DNA from: Lachnospiraceae bacterium
GTDB taxonomy: Bacteria > Bacillota > Clostridia > Lachnospirales > Lachnospiraceae
Direction: 5' to 3'
Assembly (NCBI GenBank): GCA_009774175.1
Contig: VSNG01000036.1
Location: 1-30,907, forward strand
Length of the DNA: 30,907 nucleotides
Shown here piece by piece: positions 7,709-16,508 of this stretch. Position numbers and translations under genes: made by a program. The notes beneath the pieces are model-generated. The model did no database searches. It worked only from the letters and a program-made list of their open reading frames with translations, and was not told where the DNA came from. How positions within the stretch are numbered: the first letter of the stretch is position 1; each line of letters begins with the position of its first letter.

Positions 7709-8551
7709 ATGGCAATCAAGACATATAACCCATATACACCGTCAAGACGTAACATGACCGGCTCTGATTTCAGCGAGATCACGAAGAAGACTCCCGAAAA
7801 GGCGCTCTGCTCTTCCGTTAAGAAGAATGCGGGCCGTAACAATCAGGGTAAGATCACGGTGAGACACCATGGCGGCGGAAACAGAAGATTATACAGAAAT
7901 GTTGATTTTAAGAGAAACAAGGACGGCATCAGCGCAAAGGTGATCGGTATTGAGTACGATCCCAACAGAACGGCAAACATCGCGCTGATCTGCTATGAAG
8001 ACGGCGAGAAGGCATACATCCTTGCGCCGGAAGGTTTAAAGGACGGCATGAAGGTTATGAACGGGCCCGAGGCGGAGGTAAGAATTGGAAACTGCCTGCC
8101 TCTTTCCGAGATTCCGGTAGGTACGCTGGTTCATAACATTGAGTTATATCCCGGTAAGGGCGGCCAGATGGTTCGTTCCGCCGGCAACAGCGCGCAGCTG
8201 ATGGCAAAGGAAGGTAAGTACGCAACCTTAAGACTTCCTTCCGGTGAGATGAGAATGGTACCGATTGTCTGCAGGGCAACAATCGGCACGGTAGGCAACA
8301 CAGATCACAACCTGATCAAGATTGGTAAGGCGGGACGTAAGCGCCACATGGGTATTCGTCCTACCGTCCGCGGTTCTGTTATGAACCCGAACGATCACCC
8401 GCACGGCGGCGGTGAGGGCCGCGCTCCGATTGGACGCCCGGGCCCGTGTACACCTTGGGGTAAACCTGCGCTTGGTCTTAAGACGCGTAAGAAGAAGAAA
8501 GCGTCTAACAAGCTGATCGTGAGAAGAAGAGACGGCAGAGCTATTAAGTAG
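7709..8551 (+). CDS. rplB: 50S ribosomal protein L2
   Basis: A 280-residue L2. The C-terminal MNPNDHPHGGGEGRAPIG segment contains the conserved histidine region near the peptidyl-transferase centre. The true start is ATG 7709 (MAIKTYNPYTPSRR), 9 nt after AAAAGGAG. An in-frame upstream extension runs through the hairpin element and is not coding. Confidence 0.98.
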   Translation: MAIKTYNPYTPSRRNMTGSDFSEITKKTPEKALCSSVKKNAGRNNQGKITVRHHGGGNRRLYRNVDFKRNKDGISAKVIGIEYDPNRTANIALICYEDGEKAYILAPEGLKDGMKVMNGPEAEVRIGNCLPLSEIPVGTLVHNIELYPGKGGQMVRSAGNSAQLMAKEGKYATLRLPSGEMRMVPIVCRATIGTVGNTDHNLIKIGKAGRKRHMGIRPTVRGSVMNPNDHPHGGGEGRAPIGRPGPCTPWGKPALGLKTRKKKKASNKLIVRRRDGRAIK

Positions 8552-8571
8552 ATTAGGAGGAAAAACAGATC

Positions 8572-8853
8572 ATGGCAAGATCATTAAAAAAAGGACCGTT
8601 TGCGGATGCGAGCTTACTGAAAAAAGTAGATGCTATGAATGCGTCGGGACAGAAGCAGGTTATTAAGACCTGGTCCCGCCGTTCTACGATTTTCCCTTCC
8701 TTCGTTGGGCACACCTTTGCGGTTCATGACGGAAGAAAGCACGTACCGGTATATGTTACAGAGGATATGGTTGGACACAAGCTCGGTGAGTTCGTAGCAA
8801 CCAGAACTTACAGAGGACATGATAAGGACGAGAGAAAGTCCAAAGTTCGCTAA
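8572..8853 (+). CDS. rpsS: 30S ribosomal protein S19
   Basis: A 93-residue S19 (MARSLKKGPFADASLLKKV, then RRSTIFPSFVGHTFAVHDGRK). It sits in the 30S head next to S13. ATG after AGGAGGAAAAACAGATC, 20 nt behind rplB and 21 nt before rplV. Confidence 0.98.
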   Translation: MARSLKKGPFADASLLKKVDAMNASGQKQVIKTWSRRSTIFPSFVGHTFAVHDGRKHVPVYVTEDMVGHKLGEFVATRTYRGHDKDERKSKVR

Positions 8854-8874
8854 TTTGAAAGGAGGCTTCAATCT

Positions 8875-9279
8875 ATGGCTAAAGGACATAGATCCCAGAT
8901 AAAGAGAGAGAGAAACGCGAACAAGGATGTCAGACCTTCGGCGAAGTTATCTTATGCACGTGTGTCTGTACAGAAAGCTTGTTTCGTGTTAGATGCCATC
9001 AGGGGGAAGGATGTCGAGACAGCGCTCGGAATCCTTGCGTATAATCCCAGATATGCATCCAGCGTAATCAAGAAGCTGCTGGAGTCGGCGATTGCGAATG
9101 CCGAATACAAATACAGTCAGGATCCCACGAAGTACCCGAATCCGGAGAACCTTTATGTGGCTGAGTGCTATGCAAACAAGGGACCTACCATGAAGAGGAT
9201 TCAGCCGAGAGCACAGGGCAGAGCTTACAGAATCGAGAAGAGAATGAGCCACATTACGATCGTTCTCGACGCAAGATAG
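8875..9279 (+). CDS. rplV: 50S ribosomal protein L22
   Basis: A 134-residue L22 with the beta-hairpin ending in PRAQGRAYRIEKRMSHI, which extends into the exit tunnel and is a known site of macrolide-resistance mutations in other species. The N-terminus has a short basic extension (about 15 residues) compared with the shortest family members. ATG after AAAGGAGGCTT. Confidence 0.98.
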   Translation: MAKGHRSQIKRERNANKDVRPSAKLSYARVSVQKACFVLDAIRGKDVETALGILAYNPRYASSVIKKLLESAIANAEYKYSQDPTKYPNPENLYVAECYANKGPTMKRIQPRAQGRAYRIEKRMSHITIVLDAR

Positions 9280-9303
9280 GATCAGATTAGGAAGGAGAAC
9301 AAC

Positions 9304-9960
9304 ATGGGACAGAAAGTTAATCCACACGGATTGAGAGTCGGTATCATCAAGGATTGGGATTCCAAATGGTATGCAGACGGAGAGTTCGCTGACTTTTTAG
9401 TAGAAGATTACAATATCAGAGAGTATTTGAAGAAGAAGTTATACAGTGCCGGTATCTCCAAGATCGAGATCGAGAGAGCTTCCGACAGGGTGAAGGTTAT
9501 TATCTACACAGCTAAGCCCGGCGTAGTGATCGGCAAGGGCGGCGCTGAAATTGAAGTGACAAAGAAAGAGCTGTCCAAGCTGACAAACAAAAAGGTTCTT
9601 GTAGACATTAAGGAGATCAAGAGACCTGATAAGGATGCGCAGCTTGTAGCGGAGAACATTGCGCAGCAGCTTGAGAACCGTGTATCTTTCAGACGTGCGA
9701 TGAAGTCCTGCATGGGCCGTACCATGAAGGCCGGCGCGGAAGGCATCAAGGCAGCTGTATCCGGACGTCTTGGCGGCGCGGACATTGCGCGTTCCGAGTT
9801 TTACAGCGAGGGAACCATCCCGTTGCAGACGCTGAGAGCGGATATTGACTATGGCTTCGCCGAGGCTGATACCACATATGGTAAGCTTGGCGTAAAGGTA
9901 TGGATTTACAAAGGCGAGGTACTTCCGACTAAATCTAACAAGGAAGGGAGCGATAAATAA
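9304..9960 (+). CDS. rpsC: 30S ribosomal protein S3
   Basis: A 218-residue S3: N-terminal MGQKVNPHGLRVGII, a type II KH domain with the GXXG loop in VVIGKGGAEIE (about 75-85), and the C-terminal S3 domain. It lines the mRNA entry channel. Its stop overlaps the rplP start by 1 nt (TAATG). Confidence 0.98.
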   Translation: MGQKVNPHGLRVGIIKDWDSKWYADGEFADFLVEDYNIREYLKKKLYSAGISKIEIERASDRVKVIIYTAKPGVVIGKGGAEIEVTKKELSKLTNKKVLVDIKEIKRPDKDAQLVAENIAQQLENRVSFRRAMKSCMGRTMKAGAEGIKAAVSGRLGGADIARSEFYSEGTIPLQTLRADIDYGFAEADTTYGKLGVKVWIYKGEVLPTKSNKEGSDK

Positions 9961-10397
9961 TGTTAATGCCAAAAAGAGTAAAACGTCGTAAACAGTTCCG
10001 TGGTTCCATGGCGGGTAAAGCGACCCGCGGCAACAAGATTACCTATGGTGAGTACGGTATCATAGCAATGGAGCCCTGTTGGATCAAGTCCAATCAGATA
10101 GAGGCAGCCCGTATTGCCATGACAAGATATATCAAGCGTGGCGGTAAAGTCTGGATCAAGATTTTCCCGGATAAGCCTGTAACTGCAAAGCCTGCGGAGA
10201 CACGTATGGGTTCCGGTAAAGGAACGCTGGAATACTGGGTAGCAGTTGTTAAGCCCGGCCGTGTGATGTTCGAGATCGCCGGTGTGTCTGAGGAAGTGGC
10301 AAAGGAAGCGTTGCGTCTTGCAACCCATAAGCTTCCCTGCAAATGTAAAATCGTTTCTAAGGCAGATTTGGAAGGCGGTGTAGCAAATGAAAACTAA
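9960..10397 (+). CDS. rplP: 50S ribosomal protein L16
   Basis: A 145-residue L16 (MPKRVKRRKQFRGSMAGKA near the start; RMGSGKGTLEYWVAVVKPG). It contacts tRNA at the A-site side of the 50S subunit. ATG 9960 in the TAATG overlap, with AAGGAAGGGAG upstream; an ATG two codons later is possible. The 3' end overlaps rpmC by 11 nt. Confidence 0.98.
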   Translation: MLMPKRVKRRKQFRGSMAGKATRGNKITYGEYGIIAMEPCWIKSNQIEAARIAMTRYIKRGGKVWIKIFPDKPVTAKPAETRMGSGKGTLEYWVAVVKPGRVMFEIAGVSEEVAKEALRLATHKLPCKCKIVSKADLEGGVANEN

Positions 10398-10596
10398 TAA
10401 ATATGTGGAAGATTTAAATAAAAAATCAGATGCAGAATTAGCACAGGAGCTTGTGGATGCTAAGAAAGAACTTTTCAATTTGAGATTCCAGAACGCAACA
10501 AATCAGTTGGACAATACAGCCAGAATCAAAGATGTGAGAAGAAACATCGCCAGAATCCAGACGGTGATCACACAGAAATCCAAGGCTGCGAACTAG
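10387..10596 (+). CDS. rpmC: 50S ribosomal protein L29
   Basis: A 69-residue, two-helix L29 with the family segment AELAQELVDAKKELFNLRFQ. It packs beside L23 at the tunnel exit. The start lies inside the rplP 3' end (11-nt overlap), with GGAAGGCGG as ribosome binding site. Confidence 0.97.
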   Translation: MKTNKYVEDLNKKSDAELAQELVDAKKELFNLRFQNATNQLDNTARIKDVRRNIARIQTVITQKSKAAN

Positions 10597-10616
10597 GCGG
10601 AAAGGAGAGACAAATC

Positions 10617-10871
10617 GTGGAAAGAAATCTTAGAAAAACTCGTACCGGTAAGGTTACAAGCAATAAAATGGATAAAACCATCGTGGTGGCGATTGAGGAT
10701 CACGTAAAGCATCCGCTTTACAAGAAAATCGTTAAAAAGACTTACAAGTTAAAGGCACACGACGAGAACAACGAGTGCAATATCGGCGATACCGTTAAGG
10801 TGATGGAGACAAGGCCTTTGTCCAAGGATAAGAGATGGAGACTTGTCGAGATCGTTGAGAAAGCTAAGTAA
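10617..10871 (+). CDS. rpsQ: 30S ribosomal protein S17
   Basis: An 84-residue S17 (RKTRTGKVTSNKMDKTIVVAIE, then a KKTYKLKAHDENN segment), an OB-fold primary 16S rRNA binder. It uses a GTG start at 10617, preceded by GGAAAGGAGAGAC. Confidence 0.97.
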   Translation: MERNLRKTRTGKVTSNKMDKTIVVAIEDHVKHPLYKKIVKKTYKLKAHDENNECNIGDTVKVMETRPLSKDKRWRLVEIVEKAK

Positions 10872-10886
10872 AAAGGAGAAGATAAC

Positions 10887-11255
10887 ATGATTCAACAGGA
10901 AAGCAGATTGAAGGTTGCTGATAACACCGGTGCAAAAGAACTCCTGTGCATCAGAGTTATGGGCGGATCTACAAGAAGATATGCGCGTATTGGCGATACG
11001 ATTGTCGCTACGGTCAAAGATGCAACACCAGGCGGCGTTGTAAAAAAAGGCGATGTCGTGAAGGCTGTTGTTGTGCGTACCGTAAAGGGCGCAAGACGTA
11101 AAGACGGATCTTATATCAGATTTGACGAAAATGCTGCTGTTATTATCAAAGATGATAAGACTCCCAGAGGAACCCGTATTTTTGGACCAGTAGCAAGAGA
11201 GCTTCGTGATAAACAGTTTATGAAAATTGTTTCACTGGCTCCGGAAGTATTATAG
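10887..11255 (+). CDS. rplN: 50S ribosomal protein L14
   Basis: A 122-residue L14 (MIQQESRLKVADNTGAKELLCI), exactly the usual bacterial length. It forms part of the subunit interface with L19. ATG after AAAAGGAGAAG; 15 nt after rpsQ. Confidence 0.98.
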   Translation: MIQQESRLKVADNTGAKELLCIRVMGGSTRRYARIGDTIVATVKDATPGGVVKKGDVVKAVVVRTVKGARRKDGSYIRFDENAAVIIKDDKTPRGTRIFGPVARELRDKQFMKIVSLAPEVL

Positions 11256-11266
11256 GAGGTGCCGGT

Positions 11267-11578
11267 ATGTCAATGTTTAAGATTAAGAAGGGCGATACGG
11301 TCAAGGTGATCGCCGGCAAGGATAAAGACAAAGAAGGCAAGGTAGTTTCCGTAGATAAAAAGAACAACAAGGTCATTGTGGAAGGAATCAATAAGATTAC
11401 AAAGCATGAGAAGCCTTCCGTAGCGAATCAGACCGGCGGCATTGTTCAGAAGGAAGCTCCCATTGATGCTTCCAATGTGATGTACGTTCACAAGGGCAAA
11501 GCGACCAGAATCGGTTTCAAAATCGAGAACGGCAAGAAAGTACGTTATGCCAAGTCCACGGGCGACATCGTAGACTAA
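11267..11578 (+). CDS. rplX: 50S ribosomal protein L24
   Basis: A 103-residue L24, an assembly initiator, with an N-terminal KOW domain (IKKGDTVKVIAGKDKDKEG). ATG 11267 lies 7 nt after AGGAGG; a second ATG two codons downstream has poorer spacing. Confidence 0.97.
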   Translation: MSMFKIKKGDTVKVIAGKDKDKEGKVVSVDKKNNKVIVEGINKITKHEKPSVANQTGGIVQKEAPIDASNVMYVHKGKATRIGFKIENGKKVRYAKSTGDIVD

Positions 11579-11602
11579 ATCTGAGAAAGGAGATCCAAAG
11601 CG

Positions 11603-12145
11603 TTGAGTAGTAGACTGAAAGAGATGTATAAAAACGAGATCGTAGATGCTATGGTCAAAAAGTTTGGATATAAAAATGTCATGGAAGTTCCGAAGCTTGA
11701 CAAGATCGTGATCAACATGGGCGTCGGTGAAGCGAAGGAAAACGCGAAGGTGCTGGAGTCGGCGGTGAGCGACATGGAGACCATTACCGGTCAGAAGGCC
11801 ATCATTACCAAGGCTAAGCACTCCATCGCAAACTTCAAGATCAGAGAGGGACAGTCAATCGGCTGTAAGACCACACTGCGCGGCGACAAGATGTATGAGT
11901 TTCTGGACAGACTTGTGAATCTTGCGCTTCCCCGTGTGCGTGACTTCCGGGGCGTAAGCGCAAATTCCTTCGATGGCAGAGGCAATTATGCACTCGGTAT
12001 TAAGGAGCAGATCATCTTCCCCGAAATCGAGTACGATAAGGTTGACAAGGTAAGAGGTATGGACATTATCTTCGTTACCACGGCCAAGACAGACGAGGAA
12101 GCACGTGAATTATTAAGATTATTTAATATGCCATTCGCCAAATAG
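11603..12145 (+). CDS. rplE: 50S ribosomal protein L5
   Basis: A 180-residue L5, the 5S rRNA binder of the central protuberance, with MEVPKLDKIVINMGVGEA and the conserved LPRVRDFRG segment. The start is a TTG at 11603, about 10 nt after AAAGGAG; the next in-frame ATG (11624) would remove seven family-conserved residues. The rare start may lower its translation rate relative to its neighbours. Confidence 0.96.
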   Translation: MSSRLKEMYKNEIVDAMVKKFGYKNVMEVPKLDKIVINMGVGEAKENAKVLESAVSDMETITGQKAIITKAKHSIANFKIREGQSIGCKTTLRGDKMYEFLDRLVNLALPRVRDFRGVSANSFDGRGNYALGIKEQIIFPEIEYDKVDKVRGMDIIFVTTAKTDEEARELLRLFNMPFAK

Positions 12146-12159
12146 AAGGAGGTAAGCTC

Positions 12160-12345
12160 ATGGCTAAGACAGCAATGAAGATCAAACAGCAGCGTAAACC
12201 GAAGTTCTCCAGCAGAGCCTATAATCGCTGCAAAATCTGTGGTCGTCCCCACGCTTATTTGAGAAAATACGGAATTTGCAGAATCTGCTTCCGCGAATTA
12301 GCATATAAGGGACAGATCCCCGGCGTGAAGAAAGCAAGCTGGTAA
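12160..12345 (+). CDS. rpsZ: 30S ribosomal protein S14, zinc-ribbon type
   Basis: A 61-residue type Z S14. Two CXXC pairs (RCKICG and CRICF) form a zinc ribbon, so this is the zinc-dependent form, not the longer C-minus version some Firmicutes induce under zinc starvation. ATG after GAAGGAGGTAAGC. Followed by an 82-nt structured gap before rpsH. Confidence 0.97.
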   Translation: MAKTAMKIKQQRKPKFSSRAYNRCKICGRPHAYLRKYGICRICFRELAYKGQIPGVKKASW

Positions 12346-12347
12346 CT

Positions 12348-12402
12348 GATCGAACAAGTTCGATCGGCAGTATGACTTACGTCATCCTGCGCGGGTTGAG
12401 AA
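12348..12402 (+). repeat. Two-hairpin intergenic element, rpsZ-rpsH gap
   Basis: GATCGAAC (12348-12355) and GTTCGATC (12358-12365) form a perfect eight-pair hairpin. ATGAC-TTAC-GTCAT follows at 12372-12385, then the tail CCTGCGCGGGTTGAGAA. Same arrangement and tail as the elements at 12833 and 20574. Confidence 0.75.
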
Positions 12403-12427
12403 TTGAGTATAATTAGGAGGAAAAATC

Positions 12428-12829
12428 ATGACAATGAGCGATCCGATTGCAGATATGCTTACAAGAATTCGTAATGCAAACACTGCAAAGCATGATACAG
12501 TAGACGTACCCTCATCCAAGATGAAATTAGCTATCGCGCAGATCCTTTTGGAGGAAGGGTATATCAGAAAATATGATTTGATTGATAACGGCAATTTCAA
12601 GGACATCCATATTACCTTAAAGTATGGAGAGGACAAGAACGATAAGATCATTTCCGGAATCAAGAGAATTTCCAAACCGGGTCTTCGTGTGTATGCCGGC
12701 AAGGAAGATCTGCCCAGAGTGCTCGGTGGATTGGGTGTAGCGATCATCTCCACCAATCAGGGCGTCGTAACTGATAAGAAGGCAAGAGAGCTCCAGGTAG
12801 GCGGCGAAGTGTTAGCCTTCGTATGGTAA
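12428..12829 (+). CDS. rpsH: 30S ribosomal protein S8
   Basis: A 133-residue S8 (SDPIADMLTRIRNAN at the start; C-terminal ARELQVGGEVLAFVW). In E. coli, S8 represses the spc operon by binding near the L5 start. ATG lies 7 nt after AGGAGG. Confidence 0.98.
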   Translation: MTMSDPIADMLTRIRNANTAKHDTVDVPSSKMKLAIAQILLEEGYIRKYDLIDNGNFKDIHITLKYGEDKNDKIISGIKRISKPGLRVYAGKEDLPRVLGGLGVAIISTNQGVVTDKKARELQVGGEVLAFVW

Positions 12830-12832
12830 TTG

Positions 12833-12889
12833 ACTGAGCAAGCTCAGTATGAAGAATGACTTGCGTCATTCTTCGCAGGTTGAGAAGCG
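12833..12889 (+). repeat. Two-hairpin intergenic element, rpsH-rplF gap
   Basis: ACTGAGC/GCTCAGT (12833-12848, AA loop) is followed by a perfect ten-pair hairpin, GAAGAATGAC at 12851-12860 with GTCATTCTTC at 12865-12874 and a TTGC loop. The tail GCAGGTTGAGAAGCG follows. The remaining gap to rplF (12890-12977) has no gene; it contains CTCGCGAG and a poor hairpin. Confidence 0.78.
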
Positions 12890-12977
12890 CCAGCCAGAAA
12901 ATGCTATGTTTCACTCGCGAGCGTGCTTCGCAATCTCGGAGGGAAATATCAATAATAGAAAAACAGGAGGTACGGGC

Positions 12978-13520
12978 ATGTCACGTATAGGAAGAATGCC
13001 AATCGCAATTCCCGCAGGAGTGACTGTGGAGGTTGCAGAAAATAACAAAGTGACTGTAAAAGGTCCTAAGGGAACGCTTGAGAGAACGCTCCCCGCAGAG
13101 ATGGAAATTAAGGTGGAGGGTGATCAGATACTGGTTTCCAGACCGAATGACTTAAAGAAAATGAAATCCTTCCATGGTTTAACAAGAACATTGATCAATA
13201 ACATGGTGATCGGCGTTACAGAAGGTTTTGAAAAGAAGCTGGAAGTAAACGGCGTAGGTTACAGAGCCGCGAAGTCCGGCAAGAAGCTGACACTGAACTT
13301 AGGATACTCTCACCCCGTAGAGATGACAGACCCTGAGGGCATCGAGACAGTTGTGGATGGGCAGAATCTGATCATCGTCAAGGGAATCGACAAAGAAAAA
13401 GTAGGTCAGTTTGCGGCTGAAATCAGAGACAAGAGACGTCCTGAGCCTTATAAGGGCAAGGGCATCAAGTATGCCGATGAGACAATCAGACGTAAAGTTG
13501 GTAAGACCGGTAAGAAATAA
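12978..13520 (+). CDS. rplF: 50S ribosomal protein L6
   Basis: A 180-residue L6 with its two related domains and the C-terminal signature RRPEPYKGKGIKYADE. The start is ATG 12978 (MSRIGRMPIAIPAGV), after ACAGGAGGTACGGGC. The in-frame upstream stretch belongs to the repeat-containing gap. Confidence 0.98.
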   Translation: MSRIGRMPIAIPAGVTVEVAENNKVTVKGPKGTLERTLPAEMEIKVEGDQILVSRPNDLKKMKSFHGLTRTLINNMVIGVTEGFEKKLEVNGVGYRAAKSGKKLTLNLGYSHPVEMTDPEGIETVVDGQNLIIVKGIDKEKVGQFAAEIRDKRRPEPYKGKGIKYADETIRRKVGKTGKK

Positions 13521-13540
13521 CAGATAAGGAGAGTATGGAA

Positions 13541-13909
13541 ATGGTTAAGAAAGAATCGAGACAAAAAGTTCGTGTAAAGAAACACAACAGAATGCGCAAC
13601 CGTTTCAGCGGTACAACTGAAAGACCTCGTCTGGCTGTGTTTAGAAGTAATAATCATATGTATGCTCAAATTATTGACGATACAGTGGGAAATACCTTAG
13701 TATCCGCATCCACTCTCGAGAAGAGCGTTGGAAGCGAGCTTAAGAAGACCAATGACGTTGAAGCGGCAGCATATGTAGGAACAGTGATCGCTAAGAGAGC
13801 GCTTGAAAAAGGCATTAAAACCGTAGTTTTTGACAGAGGCGGTTTCATATACCAGGGCAAGATTGCAGCATTAGCGGACGCGGCCAGAGAAGCTGGCCTG
13901 GAATTCTAG
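13541..13909 (+). CDS. rplR: 50S ribosomal protein L18
   Basis: A 122-residue L18, a 5S rRNA binder (RFSGTTERPRLAVFRSNNHMYAQ region; C-terminal ALADAAREAGLEF). ATG 13541 is 9 nt after AAGGAG; an ATG two codons upstream (13535) is only 3 nt from it and less likely. Confidence 0.97.
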   Translation: MVKKESRQKVRVKKHNRMRNRFSGTTERPRLAVFRSNNHMYAQIIDDTVGNTLVSASTLEKSVGSELKKTNDVEAAAYVGTVIAKRALEKGIKTVVFDRGGFIYQGKIAALADAAREAGLEF

Positions 13910-13927
13910 GAAGGGAGAAAAGATCAC

Positions 13928-14437
13928 ATGAGACGTACAAATATTGACGTAAGTCAGTTAGAACTCACTGAGAAAGTTGTGACAATCAAGCGTGTAACCA
14001 AGGTTGTCAAGGGTGGTCGTAACATGCGCTTCACAGCGCTTGTTGTAGTCGGCGACAGCAACGGCCATGTCGGTGCAGGCCTGGGCAAAGCGACTGAAAT
14101 CCCTGAAGCGATCCGTAAGGGCAAGGAAGATGCGATCAAGAATATGGTTTGCGTTGCACTGGATGAGAAGAACAGTATCACGCATGATTTTGTCGGAAAA
14201 TATGGCTCTGCTTCCGTATTGTTGAAGAGAGCTCCGGAAGGTACCGGTATCATCGCCGGCGGTCCTGCCCGTGTGGTTTGCGAGCTTGCAGGCATCAAGA
14301 ATATCCGTACCAAATCCCTGGGGTCCAACAATAAGCAGAACGTGGTTTTGGCTACGATCACAGGCTTAAGCCAGTTAAAGACTCCTGAGGAAGTGGCTAA
14401 AAACCGTGGCAAATCCGTAGAAGAGATTCGTGCATAA
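13928..14437 (+). CDS. rpsE: 30S ribosomal protein S5
   Basis: A 169-residue S5: dsRNA-binding N-domain (VVKGGRNMRFTALVVVGD, GHVGAGLGKA) and the C-terminal domain with GTGIIAGGPARVV. It affects decoding accuracy and lies by the mRNA entry. ATG after GGAAGGGAGAAAAGATC. Confidence 0.98.
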   Translation: MRRTNIDVSQLELTEKVVTIKRVTKVVKGGRNMRFTALVVVGDSNGHVGAGLGKATEIPEAIRKGKEDAIKNMVCVALDEKNSITHDFVGKYGSASVLLKRAPEGTGIIAGGPARVVCELAGIKNIRTKSLGSNNKQNVVLATITGLSQLKTPEEVAKNRGKSVEEIRA

Positions 14438-14456
14438 CAGATCAGGAGGAAATAAA

Positions 14457-14657
14457 ATGGCAGCGAAGAAAGAGGCAGCTAAAAAATTAAAGATCACTTT
14501 AGTCAGATCTACGATCGGTCAGGTGCCCAAGGCTCGCGCTACAGTAGCGGCTATGGGACTTCGGAAGCTTCATCAGACAGTGGAACTGCCTGACAATGCG
14601 GCAACCAGAGGCCAGATCCAGAGAGTAAGACATATGGTCAAAGTGGAAGAGGCATAA
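14457..14657 (+). CDS. rpmD: 50S ribosomal protein L30
   Basis: A 66-residue L30 (LKITLVRSTIGQVPKARATV, then GLRKLHQTVELPDN). The start is ATG 14457, 7 nt after AGGAGG. An in-frame upstream extension overlaps rpsE and is not credible. Confidence 0.97.
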   Translation: MAAKKEAAKKLKITLVRSTIGQVPKARATVAAMGLRKLHQTVELPDNAATRGQIQRVRHMVKVEEA

Positions 14658-14671
14658 AGGAGGTGTGATAG

Positions 14672-15112
14672 ATGGAATTATCGAATTTAAGACCTGCGGA
14701 GGGCTCTGTGCACAGCGATAATTTTAGAAGAGGCCGTGGACATGGTTCCGGGAACGGCAAGACAGCCGGTAAGGGTCATAAAGGTCAGAAGGCACGTTCC
14801 GGCGCGCCCAGAGCGGGGTTTGAGGGTGGCCAGATGCCCCTGTACAGACGTCTTCCCAAGAGAGGTTTTACCAACAGAAATACAAAGGAAATCGTGGCTA
14901 TCAATCTGAGCGCGCTTGAGGCGTTCGACAATGGTATGACGGTTGATGTAGAGACATTGATCGCAAAAGGTATCGTAAAGAATCCCCGCGACGGTGTCAA
15001 GATCCTTGGACACGGAGAACTGACTAAGAAGCTTGACGTGAAAGTAAATGCTTTCAGCGCATCCGCGAAGGAAAAAATCGAGGCACTTGGTGGAACAGCA
15101 GAGGTGATCTAA
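14672..15112 (+). CDS. rplO: 50S ribosomal protein L15
   Basis: A 146-residue L15 with the glycine-rich basic N-terminal arm (GRGHGSGNGKTAGKGHKGQ) that threads into 23S rRNA. ATG after AAAGGAGGTGTG. Its stop overlaps the secY start by 1 nt (TAATG). Confidence 0.98.
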   Translation: MELSNLRPAEGSVHSDNFRRGRGHGSGNGKTAGKGHKGQKARSGAPRAGFEGGQMPLYRRLPKRGFTNRNTKEIVAINLSALEAFDNGMTVDVETLIAKGIVKNPRDGVKILGHGELTKKLDVKVNAFSASAKEKIEALGGTAEVI

Positions 15113-16425
15113 TGTTTACAACCCTAAAAAATGCATTTAAGATCAAGGAGATCAGAAATAAGATATTTTTTACGTTTCTTATGTTGGTTGTGATCCGTCT
15201 CGGATCACAGCTGCCCGTGCCTGGGGTTGACAGAACCTATTTTGCAAGATGGTTTGAGAGTCAGACCGGCGACGCATTTAATTTCTTTGATGCTTTTACG
15301 GGCGGATCTTTCTTGAATATGTCCATTCTGGCGCTTAACATTACGCCTTATATCACATCCTCCATCATTATGCAGTTGATGACGATTGCAATTCCGAAAC
15401 TGGAGGAGATGCAGAGAGACGGTGCGGACGGACGTAAAAAGATTGCGTCCATCACAAGATATGTGACCGTGGCCCTTGCGTTGATTGAGGCCGGCGTTAT
15501 GGCGATTGGTTTTGGACGGCAGGGCCTGCTTGAGACCTATAACGTGATGAACATTATCACGGTTATAGCGGCGCTCACGGCGGGTAGCGCATTCCTGATG
15601 TGGATCGGCGAGCGGATTACCGATAATGGCGTTGGCAATGGTATTTCCATTGTGCTGACAATTAACATTCTCTCCCGTATGCCTCAGGATATTGCACAGC
15701 TTTTTGCGCAGTTTGTAATTGGCAGATCCATTGCCAAGGGCGTGGTGGCAGCGATTATCATTATCGCGATTATTGTGCTGATGGTGGTGCTGGTTATCGT
15801 CTTGAATGACGGTGTACGCAAGATCCCGGTACAGTATGCGAAAAAGGTACAGGGTAGAAAGATGGTGGGCGGACAGACGACAAACATTCCGCTTAAGGTA
15901 AATACCTCCGGCGTTATCCCGGTTATCTTTGCATCATCACTGATGCAGCTGCCTGTGGTGATCTGTTCCCTGTTTAATATTAACGGTACAGGCGTGTGGG
16001 GTGAGATCCTCAGGGGACTCAACTCAAACTACTGGTGTAATCCGGATCAGCCGGTTTATTCGGTCGGCCTGGTGGTGTATGTGGTTCTGGTTATATTTTT
16101 CGCCTACTTCTATACATCCATCACTTTTAATCCCATGGAGATTGCGGATAACATGAAGAAGCAGGGCGGATTTATCCCGGGTATCAGACCCGGCAAGCCG
16201 ACCAGCGAGTATCTTTCAAAGCTCCTGAATTATATTGTGTTCATTGGAGCGATTGGCCTTACGATTGTGTGCGTGGTACCTTACTTCTTTAACGGAGTGT
16301 TCGGCGCGCAGGTATCTTTCGGCGGAACCAGTCTGATCATTATTGTCAGCGTGGTGCTGGAGACGGTCAAGCAGATCGAGTCGCAGATGCTCGTTCGGAA
16401 TTATAAGGGATTTTTGAATGATTAA
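15112..16425 (+). CDS. secY: Preprotein translocase subunit SecY
   Basis: A 437-residue channel subunit of the SecYEG translocon. About ten membrane segments are seen; the plug-region segment GGSFLNMSILALNITPYITSS and the cytosolic loop PIQY-like VRKIPVQYAKKVQGRK are family hallmarks. It exports, among others, the LRR surface protein upstream. Translationally coupled to rplO. Confidence 0.98.
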   Translation: MFTTLKNAFKIKEIRNKIFFTFLMLVVIRLGSQLPVPGVDRTYFARWFESQTGDAFNFFDAFTGGSFLNMSILALNITPYITSSIIMQLMTIAIPKLEEMQRDGADGRKKIASITRYVTVALALIEAGVMAIGFGRQGLLETYNVMNIITVIAALTAGSAFLMWIGERITDNGVGNGISIVLTINILSRMPQDIAQLFAQFVIGRSIAKGVVAAIIIIAIIVLMVVLVIVLNDGVRKIPVQYAKKVQGRKMVGGQTTNIPLKVNTSGVIPVIFASSLMQLPVVICSLFNINGTGVWGEILRGLNSNYWCNPDQPVYSVGLVVYVVLVIFFAYFYTSITFNPMEIADNMKKQGGFIPGIRPGKPTSEYLSKLLNYIVFIGAIGLTIVCVVPYFFNGVFGAQVSFGGTSLIIIVSVVLETVKQIESQMLVRNYKGFLND

Positions 16426-16441
16426 TGAGTGACAAGACGGG

Positions 16442-16472
16442 TAGGGACGGCGGTTAAATCGGTACGTCCCTA
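16442..16472 (+). other. Hairpin between secY and adk
   Basis: TAGGGACG (16442-16449) and CGTCCCTA (16465-16472) form eight perfect pairs with a 15-nt loop. There is no T-tract behind it, so an RNA-processing or stability role is likelier than termination. Confidence 0.55.
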
Positions 16473-16508
16473 GCCTTGCGTCTATACAGGAAGAGGGAAA
16501 AACTTAAA